A DNA stretch of 28,033 nt from a virus, in IMG/VR virus record IMGVR_UViG_3300029922_000256, positions 1 to 28,033 of that record; one strand, 5' to 3'. The translations under genes were made by a program, and so were the position numbers. Numbering within the stretch: the stretch's first letter is position 1; each line of letters opens with the position of its first letter. Below are positions 14,867 to 22,218 of this stretch, one piece after another. The notes under the pieces were generated by a model. It worked only from the letters and a program-made list of their open reading frames with translations. It made no database searches and was not told where the DNA came from.

Positions 14867-15583
14867 CTATTTAAGCAATAGCGGTAATTCCACTTTTGAT
14901 TTCTTCTTAGATTTTATCTTGGAAATTTTATCTTTAACCTTTTTAGAAACCCGAATCTTTTTAATTTTAACTATAGGAACCTCTACTATAACTTCTTCTA
15001 CCTCAATAATTTCTGAAGATTCTTCGGAAGGTTTATTTGGATCAATTAACAATTTAACAGGGGGTAGACTTTCCAATTCTTCTTCTTTATATTCGGGTTT
15101 AATATAAATGTGTCCACCTTGTTCAGAATAACGAGATAATTCTTCCCCATAACATTTATCTCTATAATCACATAAAGTTTGATGGTGTTTCTTTTCTTTC
15201 TTAATTCTATTAATGAATGCTCTCCAAGCAATTGTAGTAAAATATCCTAGTGAAGAATAATTCTTATCTAAAATGAATTTTTTAGTAATTAATGCGTTAT
15301 ACATTTTAATAATTGCATCTCCAATAAATTCTTCCCTAAAAGTGTAATTTATGAAGTTAGGTTTATAGCTTAAACCAGTAGCAATTTTATTAATAGCATC
15401 ACCCAAAAAGTTAGTGAAAATACCAGTTTCATAGAATTCCCGAATATGTTGTTCAAATTCTTTTTGGTTAAGGTAATGTTCCCTCTCTGCACCACGAGGT
15501 TTTTTAACTCGTTGTTTGGGAAGTTCGTTGATGATGGTTTCTAAATGTTCATCGTGTTCATTATGAATTGCGTCTTTTAACAT
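14867..15583 (-). CDS. 55: Late-transcription sigma factor, T4 gp55-like
   Basis: A divergent sigma70-family factor that redirects host RNA polymerase to phage late promoters. The conserved region is residues 62-135: AINKIATGLSYKPNF, YTFREEFIGDAIIKMYNAL, then GYFTTIAWRAFINRIKKEKK, which aligns with T4 gp55 (IAEGLSKRFNFSGY...EMIADGIEASIKGLHNF...[20 protein letters not shown]). The protein is 238 residues against 185 in T4. The extra length is a C-terminal acidic patch plus a Lys-rich tail ending KVELPLLLK; the T4 clamp-binding end SLDFLYE is not present. The start overlaps the UvsW stop by seven bases. gp33 and the clamp gp45, its T4 partners, are not in this window. Confidence 0.9.
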   Translation of the reverse strand: MLKDAIHNEHDEHLETIINELPKQRVKKPRGAEREHYLNQKEFEQHIREFYETGIFTNFLGDAINKIATGLSYKPNFINYTFREEFIGDAIIKMYNALITKKFILDKNYSSLGYFTTIAWRAFINRIKKEKKHHQTLCDYRDKCYGEELSRYSEQGGHIYIKPEYKEEELESLPPVKLLIDPNKPSEESSEIIEVEEVIVEVPIVKIKKIRVSKKVKDKISKIKSKKKSKVELPLLLK

Positions 15584-17022
15584 AAAATTTTAAATTTTTC
15601 TACAGGAATTTCCTCATTTTCATAGATAGCGAATCGTTTTAGGTAATGTGACATTCCGTATTTTAAATTATCAACAAAATCGAAAATCACCACTTTATCT
15701 TTATCTTTGTGTAAACGTAATCCTCGTCCTATAGTTTGAATTATTTTGATACTACTTTTACCAATATATGCAAAAGCTATATAATGAATATTCTTAATAT
15801 TTATCCCAGTGGAAAATATCTTACTAATAGCAATACAAACAATATCATCATCCTTTTCCATCAATTCTTTAATTTTATCCCTATCTGCCACTTCAACTTC
15901 TCCCTTAATAAAGTAAACCTTCCTCTCAGGCAATTCTACTTTAAGAATATTTTCCAGATTTTCACCATGTATAATCCTTTCCACAATAATTAAAGTGTTT
16001 TTCTTGGTTTTTTTAACCATTTTTGCTATTAAATTATTTCTTTTTTCATTATCAATTAGAAAATCTACTTCCAAATTATAATTTTCACTAGGTCTTACAG
16101 GTTTTCTTACGTAAAGTGGTTTATCAGTATAATCGATTATGAATGACATTACTTTAGCATTGGAAATATACTTATCTTTTCGCAATTCACTGGCTTGTTT
16201 TTTGTAGATAACATCACCAATTTTTCCAATAATGTTCCATTTATCTAGGTTATTTTCCGGTAAAGTACCAGTAAAGCCGAATTTATTAGGTGCAATTAGA
16301 TTTTTAAATTCAGCATTAAATTCACCTGATCTTCTAATTCCATGACATTCATCAATTATAACAATCTTTAATTCCTTGAACCATTTATTATCAGAATTTT
16401 TAGATTGAATAATAGATTTGTTTGAAATAATTAGATTAGTATTTTTGTCTAATTCATGACTTCCGGTCCATTTATTGAACTTAAAAGTTACGCCATATTC
16501 AGTAAAATCAGAAAAACTTTGATTAACAAGTCCAATATCAGGAACAATTAGTATCCCTTTTGCGACAGGATTGGTTTTAAAGAAGTTTTCCAATAGATAA
16601 GCCATGATAAGAGTCTTCCCCCCACCTGTTCCTACCACGATAGTTCCACGGCCATTATCAAGGCATTGTTTTAAACATTCTATTTGATAATCTCTAAGTT
16701 CATGTTTTAAATGTATTTCAGAAATATTTTCCCATTTGGGGGAAAGAATTTTTCTGACTTCTTCTGAAACTGTTAATATTAAATTGGGAAGTTTAGTTTT
16801 GATGAATTCTTCAATTTGGGGGGTTAAACCGATATCAAATCTTCCGGCATCAGTTATTATGTAGTATCTTTTAGGAGTCCATTTATTTTTATGTCTGAGA
16901 ATATGATATTGTTCATTTACTTGAGAAAACCATTCCCTTATAATGGTAAAATTCTCATCATTTTTACACGTAAGAATACCATAGTTAGGATTAGACGGGG
17001 ATAGAGAAATGGAAATATCCAT
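15577..17022 (-). CDS. uvsW: Superfamily 2 DNA/RNA helicase, UvsW-like
   Basis: An ATP-dependent branched-DNA/R-loop helicase used in T4 to move from origin- to recombination-dependent replication. The length, 481, is close to T4 UvsW (~503). ELRDYQ at 108-113 is the Q-type motif, GTGGGKT at 131-137 Walker A, IIDECH at 222-227 Walker B, GFTGTLP at 249-255 motif III, FSTGINIKNI at 403-412 motif V and QTIGRGLRLH at 429-438 motif VI. The N-terminal ~95 residues correspond to the small UvsW-specific DNA-binding domain. The UvsY-like gene ends two bases upstream and gp55 starts within its 3' end, so the three form a tight operon. All helicase motifs look intact. Confidence 0.93.
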   Translation of the reverse strand: MDISISLSPSNPNYGILTCKNDENFTIIREWFSQVNEQYHILRHKNKWTPKRYYIITDAGRFDIGLTPQIEEFIKTKLPNLILTVSEEVRKILSPKWENISEIHLKHELRDYQIECLKQCLDNGRGTIVVGTGGGKTLIMAYLLENFFKTNPVAKGILIVPDIGLVNQSFSDFTEYGVTFKFNKWTGSHELDKNTNLIISNKSIIQSKNSDNKWFKELKIVIIDECHGIRRSGEFNAEFKNLIAPNKFGFTGTLPENNLDKWNIIGKIGDVIYKKQASELRKDKYISNAKVMSFIIDYTDKPLYVRKPVRPSENYNLEVDFLIDNEKRNNLIAKMVKKTKKNTLIIVERIIHGENLENILKVELPERKVYFIKGEVEVADRDKIKELMEKDDDIVCIAISKIFSTGINIKNIHYIAFAYIGKSSIKIIQTIGRGLRLHKDKDKVVIFDFVDNLKYGMSHYLKRFAIYENEEIPVEKFKILC

Positions 17023-17024
17023 TT

Positions 17025-17420
17025 TTAGATCATCTCCATCTTTTTAAGTTCTGCCAAATTCTTGAAATCAAAAGTCATATTTGACAATATCTTTTCAACT
17101 TTATCGCAGAATTTGATAATCATTTCTGAATCTTCAATTTTGTCATCAAAACTTATAATATCTGCATGAGTCAGAGCAATTTCTTCTAATTTAGCATCGG
17201 AAAGCTTTACCGCCGATTTTTCCTCCAGTGTTTTTTTAATATTTCTAAATAATTTTTTTCTTTGTTTGATAAGTTTTTCTAGATTTATTTTTTCACGGAT
17301 ATATATCCCAACAAAACGATGCTTCATAGAAGGAAGCTTCATTTGCTTATCGGTTAAATTAGTTTCATCTAGTTTATAGAATTCCTCTAATTCTTGGACA
17401 TATTTTTCAAGGATCTCCAT
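17025..17420 (-). CDS. uvsY: Recombination mediator, UvsY-like
   Basis: A 131-residue helical protein (T4 UvsY 137). UvsY loads the UvsX recombinase onto single-stranded DNA coated by gp32. Supporting features are the N-terminal LDETNL/DKQMKLPSMKHRFVG segment, a central Lys/Arg-rich coiled-coil-like helix (KINLEKLIKQRKKLFRNIKK), and a C-terminal DKIEDSEMIIKFCDKVEKIL then FDFKNLAELKKMEM segment resembling the FCSGALDAIK...IKHIQDMR.FE end of T4 UvsY. It sits directly before uvsW, as the T4 recombination genes do. Identity is low, so this call rests on architecture and neighbour. Confidence 0.68.
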   Translation of the reverse strand: MEILEKYVQELEEFYKLDETNLTDKQMKLPSMKHRFVGIYIREKINLEKLIKQRKKLFRNIKKTLEEKSAVKLSDAKLEEIALTHADIISFDDKIEDSEMIIKFCDKVEKILSNMTFDFKNLAELKKMEMI

Positions 17421-17421
17421 A

Positions 17422-17988
17422 TTAATCTATGTACTTCTTATAATATCCGGTAATTTTCACAAAACCTTCACCATCGTTTTCATAAATGGGAAGCAATTCT
17501 TCAGTGGTGGTTTCGTAGGAGGAACCTTCAGGAGGTATACCAGCACTTACTTCCGAATCTCCTTCCGAATCTCCTTCCAAATCAATCTTTTTTTCGCAGT
17601 TATCACATCCACAATCTTCAAAAGAAAGCTCTAATGCTTTAACGTAGTCTTCTTTTTCTCTCTTTAATTTCTGGTATTCTGCATATTGTTCCTCGGAAAT
17701 ATTCACATCTAGTACTTCATCTTCCCCACCTTGGAAATCCACATCATATTTTTCGCCTTCCTCTACGGGACCATCTGATGGATATTCTAGATTCTGTACT
17801 CTAGTATCCAAATTACTAATTGAACTTTCCAAATTTTGGATTATTTCGAGAGATTCCTTAATTATTTTTCTAAAATTCTCAATATCACTCTCAATTTTAT
17901 TCTTAAAAGCCTGATAATCTGAGACGACGTGTTCAATTTTCTTATTTTTGTTAATTTCAGAATTAATAAGTTCGTCAATAAATGCCAT
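17422..17988 (-). CDS. Acidic coiled-coil protein with C-x-C-x-x-C cluster
   Basis: A 188-residue protein of unknown family. Residues 12-68 form an evident coiled coil (KIESDIENFRKIIKESLEII, then LESSISNLDTRVQNLE), a second helix lies at 98-122, and C126, C128 and C131 (DCGCDNC) may bind metal. A strongly acidic linker (EGDSEGDSE, from a tandem 12-base repeat at 17551-17574) follows. It ends VKITGYYKKYID one base before the UvsY start, and an AGGA core precedes its own ATG. The position in the recombination operon hints at DNA metabolism, without further support. Confidence 0.65.
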   Translation of the reverse strand: MAFIDELINSEINKNKKIEHVVSDYQAFKNKIESDIENFRKIIKESLEIIQNLESSISNLDTRVQNLEYPSDGPVEEGEKYDVDFQGGEDEVLDVNISEEQYAEYQKLKREKEDYVKALELSFEDCGCDNCEKKIDLEGDSEGDSEVSAGIPPEGSSYETTTEELLPIYENDGEGFVKITGYYKKYID

Positions 17989-17991
17989 AAA

Positions 17992-18585
17992 TTAATCCTT
18001 TAGTACTCGAAGTGGAAATTTGTCATTCATGATTTCTTTGTATTGATCATTTTCTTCATCCAATTGATCCCAAATCAATTCAGGAGTAGCAATATTATCA
18101 ACTAATTTATCACGATAATTTTTTAGGAGAATTTTAATAAAATGTTCGGTTATGGTTTTGTGTTCATATGTATCACCGAATGCAAAAAGAACTGCTAAAA
18201 TATAACTATAAACATTTTTAAGAGTTCTGATAGAAATGGAACCATTCAGAATCGATTTATGATACCTATCAAATAAATATTCAATAACGTGTTCAATACT
18301 CAGGAGATTCTTCATTTCCCAAGAATATAAATCATATGAATAAAAAGAAATTCCATATCTTGTTGCGCGGAACATATCTGGTTCATTCTTAAATGACACA
18401 TCTACTATTCCGTGGTGGAAATTTGTTTCGATTTTTTTCTCTTCTACCGTTGGTTTTGTGGGAACTTTAGATTTCTTAGTATTTTTTTTATTAGAAGAAA
18501 TACTATCAATGCTTACATCTAAATTAACTACTTTTGATTTAGATGATTTCTTTTTCGATTTAGTGGATTTGATTTTTGCTGGCAT
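17992..18585 (-). CDS. Hypothetical protein with lysine-rich N-terminus
   Basis: A 197-residue protein with a Lys/Ser-rich, probably disordered first 50 residues (KSTKSKKKSSKSK) that could bind nucleic acid, followed by a compact domain of mixed helices from about residue 57 (GIVDVSFKNEPDMFRATRYG to PLRVLKD). The helix LLSIEHVIEYLFDRYHKSIL and the IRTLKNVYSYILAVLFAFG segment resemble a small helical bundle. No family recognised. It precedes the coiled-coil gene by three bases. A weak TTGATT-N16-TAATTT element lies seven bases before the ATG. Confidence 0.62.
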   Translation of the reverse strand: MPAKIKSTKSKKKSSKSKVVNLDVSIDSISSNKKNTKKSKVPTKPTVEEKKIETNFHHGIVDVSFKNEPDMFRATRYGISFYSYDLYSWEMKNLLSIEHVIEYLFDRYHKSILNGSISIRTLKNVYSYILAVLFAFGDTYEHKTITEHFIKILLKNYRDKLVDNIATPELIWDQLDEENDQYKEIMNDKFPLRVLKD

Positions 18586-18616
18586 AAATTTTAAATTAAC
18601 ACGACATGATAAAAAA

Positions 18617-18778
18617 TCAAGTGATTATTTGTGATAAAAGTTTAGAAAAAGATATTTCGGAATTTAATTGGAACCAATTGGCAACGTAATATGGTGGCTT
18701 GCCATATTCAATAATTGAATATTGATATGATTTTAAATATTTGGATGATTTTTTCGAATTTTTCTTTTTCATCATCAT
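18617..18778 (-). CDS. Very small protein (53 aa) coupled by ATGA overlap
   Basis: A frame of 53 codons that begins with three consecutive ATG codons; the first overlaps the upstream stop as ATGA, a strong sign of translational coupling. The product is basic at the start (MMMKKKNSKKSSKYLKSYQ) then YSIIEYGKPPYYVANWFQLN and ends LLSQIIT. The DNA carries several short palindromes (see findings). No family recognised. Without this gene 18586-18774 would be the largest gap in the leftward block. Confidence 0.5.
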   Translation of the reverse strand: MMMKKKNSKKSSKYLKSYQYSIIEYGKPPYYVANWFQLNSEISFSKLLSQIIT

Positions 18779-18999
18779 ACTTTATTAAGAATATTATTCG
18801 AAATATAATCTTTCATATTCTGAATTAAAACATTATCAATATCAATAGTTTCTTGGCGAGCATCCCAACCTATTTTTATCAATTGTTTTTCCAAATGTGT
18901 TAATGGAATGGACCCCCATGTGTTTCTGTGCATATCAACCCATTCAATTAGATGGTTCTCATCCTTAAAGTGGATACCTCTCATTTCTTTTGTAATCAT
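18775..18999 (-). CDS. Small hypothetical protein (74 aa)
   Basis: Not recognised. Starts MITKEMRGIHFKDENHLIEW and looks mostly helical, with a conserved-looking LIKIGWDARQETIDIDN segment and a hydrophilic C-terminus. The start overlaps the preceding gene by four bases and the end overlaps the 53-residue gene by four, so it is part of a tightly packed operon. The small size and lack of cysteines or membrane segments give no clue to function. Confidence 0.62.
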   Translation of the reverse strand: MITKEMRGIHFKDENHLIEWVDMHRNTWGSIPLTHLEKQLIKIGWDARQETIDIDNVLIQNMKDYISNNILNKV

Positions 19000-19538
19000 A
19001 AAATTTCAATAACCAATTTAGAAAAATCTTCCTTTGAGAAACTCTTAGATGTATTATTGGTAAGATTTTTAATATTAATTTTTTCAGAATATGAACTTCC
19101 ATAAACCTGTGCTAAAATTTGGAATTGGATTAAATTTTCGTCAATAGAATGGATAATTATTTTGTCGTTATTTTTAATAATAGCTACATTATTTTTTTCG
19201 TTAAGTTTTTCTGTTTCCTCATCTTGTAAATTAATTTTTTCCACATCTTCATTTGACCAATTACTTAGAGGTTGACTTTCTTTGGGGAAATAACCCACTG
19301 GATTATCAGCAAATTTTCCCAGTAATCCAGTACTTAATAGTTCCACATTAGTATAAGCAGCATCAGAAGATTGTGTTTGTACCGGAATATTCCCATTGAT
19401 TACATTTTCTGTAATTGCACTAATTGAAGAAAAAAAATTAGTTTCGAGTTGAGTAATGTATTCGTTCAATAGAAAATCCCTTTCCTTTTGAATTGGTAGC
19501 TTGAGGCTTGAAGTAGTTCCAAGAGGTTGATCGGGCAT
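18996..19538 (-). CDS. Hypothetical protein (180 aa) with own promoter
   Basis: Not recognised. The N-terminus is a Pro/Ser-rich linker (MPDQPLGTTSSLKLPIQKER) followed by a helix, a Gln/Ser/Asn-rich middle (PVQTQSSDAAYTNVELLSTG) and a Lys/Asn/Glu-rich C-terminal half that alternates short strands (IIKNNDKIIIHSID, LIQFQILAQVYG). It could be a virion component, given the gp15 gene just upstream, but nothing is diagnostic. A near-perfect sigma70-type promoter lies directly before the ATG. Confidence 0.6.
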   Translation of the reverse strand: MPDQPLGTTSSLKLPIQKERDFLLNEYITQLETNFFSSISAITENVINGNIPVQTQSSDAAYTNVELLSTGLLGKFADNPVGYFPKESQPLSNWSNEDVEKINLQDEETEKLNEKNNVAIIKNNDKIIIHSIDENLIQFQILAQVYGSSYSEKINIKNLTNNTSKSFSKEDFSKLVIEIL

Positions 19539-19548
19539 AGATAATATA

Positions 19549-19576
19549 ATTATAACATAAATAATTTATTTGTCAA
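19549..19576 (-). promoter_or_regulatory. Consensus sigma70-type promoter, start codon ten bases away
   Basis: Minus strand TTGACA (19571-19576), 16-base spacer, TATAAT (19549-19554): both hexamers match the sigma70 consensus. Only ten bases separate the -10 from the ATG at 19538, giving a leader of a few bases at most. It lies in the 50-base gap after gp15 and would let genes from 19538 leftward (to UvsY, UvsW, gp55) be read before late transcription. Confidence 0.65.
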
Positions 19577-19588
19577 TCAATTATTTTT

Positions 19589-20428
19589 TCACAATGCAGA
19601 TAAACCACCCAAGATAGCATAAAATTGTCCAGTAAATTGAGGAATACCAGAAACCGAAACAACATCTGTATTTGAAAAAGCACTTAAAACTGAAGTTGGA
19701 GTAATAACCTGTTGCTGTAAACTGTAATAATTTCCAGATGTTAAATCTGATGCACTACTTACTGATGTAACATTTGTATAAGCATAAAATATATTGGCAA
19801 TATCATTGTTACCCAAATATGGAAATAACCAAGCTTTAATAGTAAAATTAGTCTCTGCACTAATTAAAAAATCAGTCTGGCCATCAATCTCTTTAGGATA
19901 TTCAAATGTTATATTACCATCCCACAAAACAGGCATTCTAACTTCCGTTACATTAAGCAAATTAGCTTCGGAAGGTATTTGCCAAGAAATAATGATATAA
20001 GGATTGTTATAAGGAACAAAATTACTATAAATCTGGTTAATATCCTCTTGATATCTTGCTAAAATAGACATTTTTATACCAATATCCACTGGTTCAGGAC
20101 TTCTCAATAACTTGGTATCTTGTGCTGATACTGCACCAGTACTGCTATATTGTGGTAAAGGAAATCCATAGATTTTGTTGAATACTCTCTTAGTATCCCT
20201 CTGTAAACCAGTTAATGAAATTGCTACAACTGGTAAAGTAACATTCTGCTGTTTGTTTATTAAATCAAATAATACTCTCTCTTTTGGAGCATAGATATAT
20301 CTAACTTGAATACTATTCTTAATAGGTGTTCTATATTTGTTATATCGATTGATAACTATACTATCAAATGCTTGAATAAAAAGATGAAGTGCATCATCTA
20401 ATTCAAAGTTATAAGTATAGGTCTTCAT
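19589..20428 (-). CDS. 15: Tail sheath stabiliser / tail completion protein, T4 gp15-like
   Basis: gp15 caps the top of the contractile tail and connects it to the neck. The 279 residues match T4 gp15 (272). The N-terminal segment FIQAFDSIVINRYNK and IQVRYIYAPKERVLF mirror the T4 LMGDLFSNIQIKR and IRVPITYASKEHFM elements; LPVVAISLTGLQRD, then SPEPVDIGIKMSILARYQED matches PSPIKMIYELSIFTRYEDD, followed by INQIYSNFVPYNNPYI. ETNFTIKAWLFPYLG corresponds to LTFEVNGWMYP. A TAAATA lies six bases before the ATG. Found on the same strand as portal and neck genes but about 5-9 kb from them, unlike the compact T4 order. Confidence 0.9.
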   Translation of the reverse strand: MKTYTYNFELDDALHLFIQAFDSIVINRYNKYRTPIKNSIQVRYIYAPKERVLFDLINKQQNVTLPVVAISLTGLQRDTKRVFNKIYGFPLPQYSSTGAVSAQDTKLLRSPEPVDIGIKMSILARYQEDINQIYSNFVPYNNPYIIISWQIPSEANLLNVTEVRMPVLWDGNITFEYPKEIDGQTDFLISAETNFTIKAWLFPYLGNNDIANIFYAYTNVTSVSSASDLTSGNYYSLQQQVITPTSVLSAFSNTDVVSVSGIPQFTGQFYAILGGLSAL

Positions 20429-20434
20429 TCTAAG

Positions 20435-20440
20435 TATTTA
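20435..20440 (-). promoter_or_regulatory. Late-type TAAATA box before gp15
   Basis: Minus-strand TAAATA six bases before the gp15 ATG, just after a run of six G bases at 20441-20446 that is too far upstream to act as a normal Shine-Dalgarno. The box fits the spacing seen for the other structural genes. Confidence 0.3.
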
Positions 20441-20791
20441 CCCCCCTGAAAGATAAAGGAAACTATTGAAAAACTTATTCTTCTTATTAACATTGAGAAC
20501 ATTGGCATGCAAAATAATATCTTCAATACCATTACAGAAAGAATCAATTTTATAATCTAGCACAAAACAATCTGGTTGATAATAAATTTTAAATGGATAA
20601 GGGACTTCCCACACTCTTTGTTCATTTTTCTCATTAGTTAATATAAAATTCAAATAAAATTCCTTGACATTGAAAAATAAGAATTTGCCGCTTTTTAATA
20701 CTTTATTGTTATGTACGAATTGAACATTTCTCAATAAATAATTGTTAAAAACATTCTCGATATTTGACTCTTTTTTTCTCTTTTGTAACAT
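20438..20791 (-). CDS. Hypothetical protein upstream of gp15 (117 aa)
   Basis: Not recognised. Begins with a basic MLQKRKKES, then a helical segment (NVFNNYLLRNVQF) and a series of beta strands: KSGKFLFFNVKEFYLNFIL, VWEVPYPFKIYYQPD, then CFVLDYKIDSFC with two Cys, ending SFLYLSGG. This compact, mostly beta domain ends ten bases before the gp15 start, so it may be a tail-terminus or assembly partner of gp15. That is inference from position only. Confidence 0.6.
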   Translation of the reverse strand: MLQKRKKESNIENVFNNYLLRNVQFVHNNKVLKSGKFLFFNVKEFYLNFILTNEKNEQRVWEVPYPFKIYYQPDCFVLDYKIDSFCNGIEDIILHANVLNVNKKNKFFNSFLYLSGG

Positions 20792-20795
20792 AAAT

Positions 20796-21248
20796 TCACC
20801 ATCCTGAGTTGTCCATAAACTCCATTTTTTGTTGAGTAGTCATTTTAGCCAAGACTTCTCTAAAGTATTTCCAAAATTTTTCATCAGCAGGTATTTTAGA
20901 CAATAAAAATATGGAATTACACCAAATATTTCGATAATCCTGCATAAAAATATCCCATACACAGATAACATTAGCAGCACGTCTATTAAACCAAGGCTTT
21001 GGAACACCATCCGTTGGTCTGTAATTCAATGTCATCATGCCCTTAGAACTCATCAGGAATGGCTTAGAAGTCGTGCAAAGTACCTTCCTAATGACATCAT
21101 AGCCCTCCTTATCATGTTTCCTGTAAAACTTAACCTCACAAACATAGGAATTCAATAAACGCATCAATGCATCCCTACCAATAGGACGATAATCCTGATA
21201 CTTAGGATCAAAGGATGCAAATTTGTTTTTATCAACCTTGGGGGGCAT
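20796..21248 (-). CDS. SH3-type beta-barrel protein (DUF2693-like)
   Basis: A 150-residue protein. Residues 29-100 follow the pattern of the small SH3-barrel proteins common in T4-like phages: LLNSYVCEVKFYRKHDKEG, then VIRKVLCTTSKPFL, a long loop with Arg/Asn, and NVICVWDIFMQDYRNIWCNSI, where the VWD strand and the 'R.i' strand after it are typical. The C-terminal helix (EKFWKYFREVLAKMTTQQKM) is additional. Function of the family is unknown. It overlaps nothing; an AGG near the start may be its ribosome site. Confidence 0.6.
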   Translation of the reverse strand: MPPKVDKNKFASFDPKYQDYRPIGRDALMRLLNSYVCEVKFYRKHDKEGYDVIRKVLCTTSKPFLMSSKGMMTLNYRPTDGVPKPWFNRRAANVICVWDIFMQDYRNIWCNSIFLLSKIPADEKFWKYFREVLAKMTTQQKMEFMDNSGW

Positions 21249-21263
21249 AAACCTAATAATTAA

Positions 21264-21743
21264 TTATTTGGATTTTTTTCTTTTAGGAGGAAAAGAAACC
21301 GTTGGTTCATTATCTTCTTGTTTTTTAGGAATATTAGCACATTTTCCGAAGATACGATTTTCTTCTAGAAAAATGGTATTGGAAATAGTACTAACTTTAC
21401 CATCCTTATAAACTTCGATGGAAGAAACTCGAATTCCACGATCATTTGGATAACAAAAAATATCGCCTTCTTTAATAGTTCTACAATTTGGACCAACTAA
21501 AATAGCTTTAGCAATTCTCCATGCTTTAGTTTGATGATCTGGTTTTACCCAAATTCCATTTCGATTAATTTCACCTGTGGAAGATTCATCAATATGTTCC
21601 GCTAAAATAATCTGATCTAAAACCTCTGCAATTGCGTGATCGGTAAAGACTCCATCAAAACTACCACCACGATAATTTGAAAGATCAATAATGGACTTGG
21701 TTGTTGGAACTACATCGATACTAGCTAGTGGTTGTTTGCTCAT
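21264..21743 (-). CDS. GroES/gp31-like co-chaperonin
   Basis: A 159-residue protein with the GroES fold signature. EVLDQIILAEHID at 40-52 fits the first strands, SSTGEINRNGIWV at 53-65 fits the mobile loop whose hydrophobic tip binds GroEL (GIVL or GLII in known proteins), RIAKAILVGPNCRTIKEGD at 76-94 fits the V-x-x-V-G-x....-GD core, and FLEENRIFGKC at 125-135 fits the terminal strand. The N-terminal ~35 residues and the Lys-rich tail are extra (GroES ~97, T4 gp31 111). T4 uses gp31 with host GroEL to fold the capsid protein, so a phage co-chaperonin is expected in this lineage. It overlaps the clamp-loader gene by 23 bases. Match judged by pattern only. Confidence 0.65.
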   Translation of the reverse strand: MSKQPLASIDVVPTTKSIIDLSNYRGGSFDGVFTDHAIAEVLDQIILAEHIDESSTGEINRNGIWVKPDHQTKAWRIAKAILVGPNCRTIKEGDIFCYPNDRGIRVSSIEVYKDGKVSTISNTIFLEENRIFGKCANIPKKQEDNEPTVSFPPKRKKSK

Positions 21744-22218
21744 TCAATGATTTAATATCCACTCCTAAAAATTCAAGCATGTTTTTTAATTCCCTTACAG
21801 ATATTTCTAAATTATTTGCCCAAATTTTCAATTTCTTATCGATTTCCTTATCTTCTTCTGTTTTACTGTGCTTATAAGTAGGATCTTTAATATATTTCAA
21901 TTCAGTATAAAAAAGATAAGGATGTTCTCCATATAAATGATGCATGTATCTAAAAATATCTTCTTTATTTTCAAACAAATGAAACATTTTATTAGTAGTT
22001 TCGTTTATAATAACAGCTAAGGATGGATCATAAAAAGAAATATAACGATTAATTTGATAAGGTTCAAATGATTTCTTAGCATTATCATCTTCTCTTAAAA
22101 GATTTTTATTTTTCTTCCAATTAACACCCAACTTTTCTCTGGCATATTTGGGTGTTTTACCGTTTCCTAAAATACCTTCAATACAAGTAAAAATATTACT
22201 TTTCTTTTCTTCGCTCAT
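21721..22218 (-). CDS. 62: Clamp-loader small subunit, T4 gp62-like
   Basis: The 165-residue protein resembles the small clamp-loader subunit of T4-like phages (187 in T4): NIFTCIEGILGNGK at 8-21, DDNAKKSFEPYQINRYIS at 44-61 (the family's D-D...K-x-F/Y-x-P-F-x-V/I-N-R-x-L/I-S element), then ETTNKMFHLFENKEDIFRYMHHL (the 'N-x-M-N-x-H....Q-Y-x-Y' helix), and a C-terminal KKLKIWANNLEISVRELKN segment like the W-A-K...Y-x-x-S-x-x-x-A-K element. gp62 works with gp44 to load the sliding clamp; gp44 is not here, so the subunits are split in this genome or the other lies outside. The start overlaps the DUF366-like gene as ATGA. Confidence 0.72.
   Translation of the reverse strand: MSEEKKSNIFTCIEGILGNGKTPKYAREKLGVNWKKNKNLLREDDNAKKSFEPYQINRYISFYDPSLAVIINETTNKMFHLFENKEDIFRYMHHLYGEHPYLFYTELKYIKDPTYKHSKTEEDKEIDKKLKIWANNLEISVRELKNMLEFLGVDIKSLNEQTTTS

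Noticed and set aside
17422-17988. C-x-C-x-x-C cluster as a zinc-finger transcription factor
   Set aside because: Only three cysteines and no fourth ligand are evident, and the protein is acidic rather than DNA-binding in composition.
20441-20446. Run of six G (minus strand) as a Shine-Dalgarno for gp15
   Set aside because: It ends twelve bases before the ATG, outside the usual spacing, and the TAAATA box lies between.
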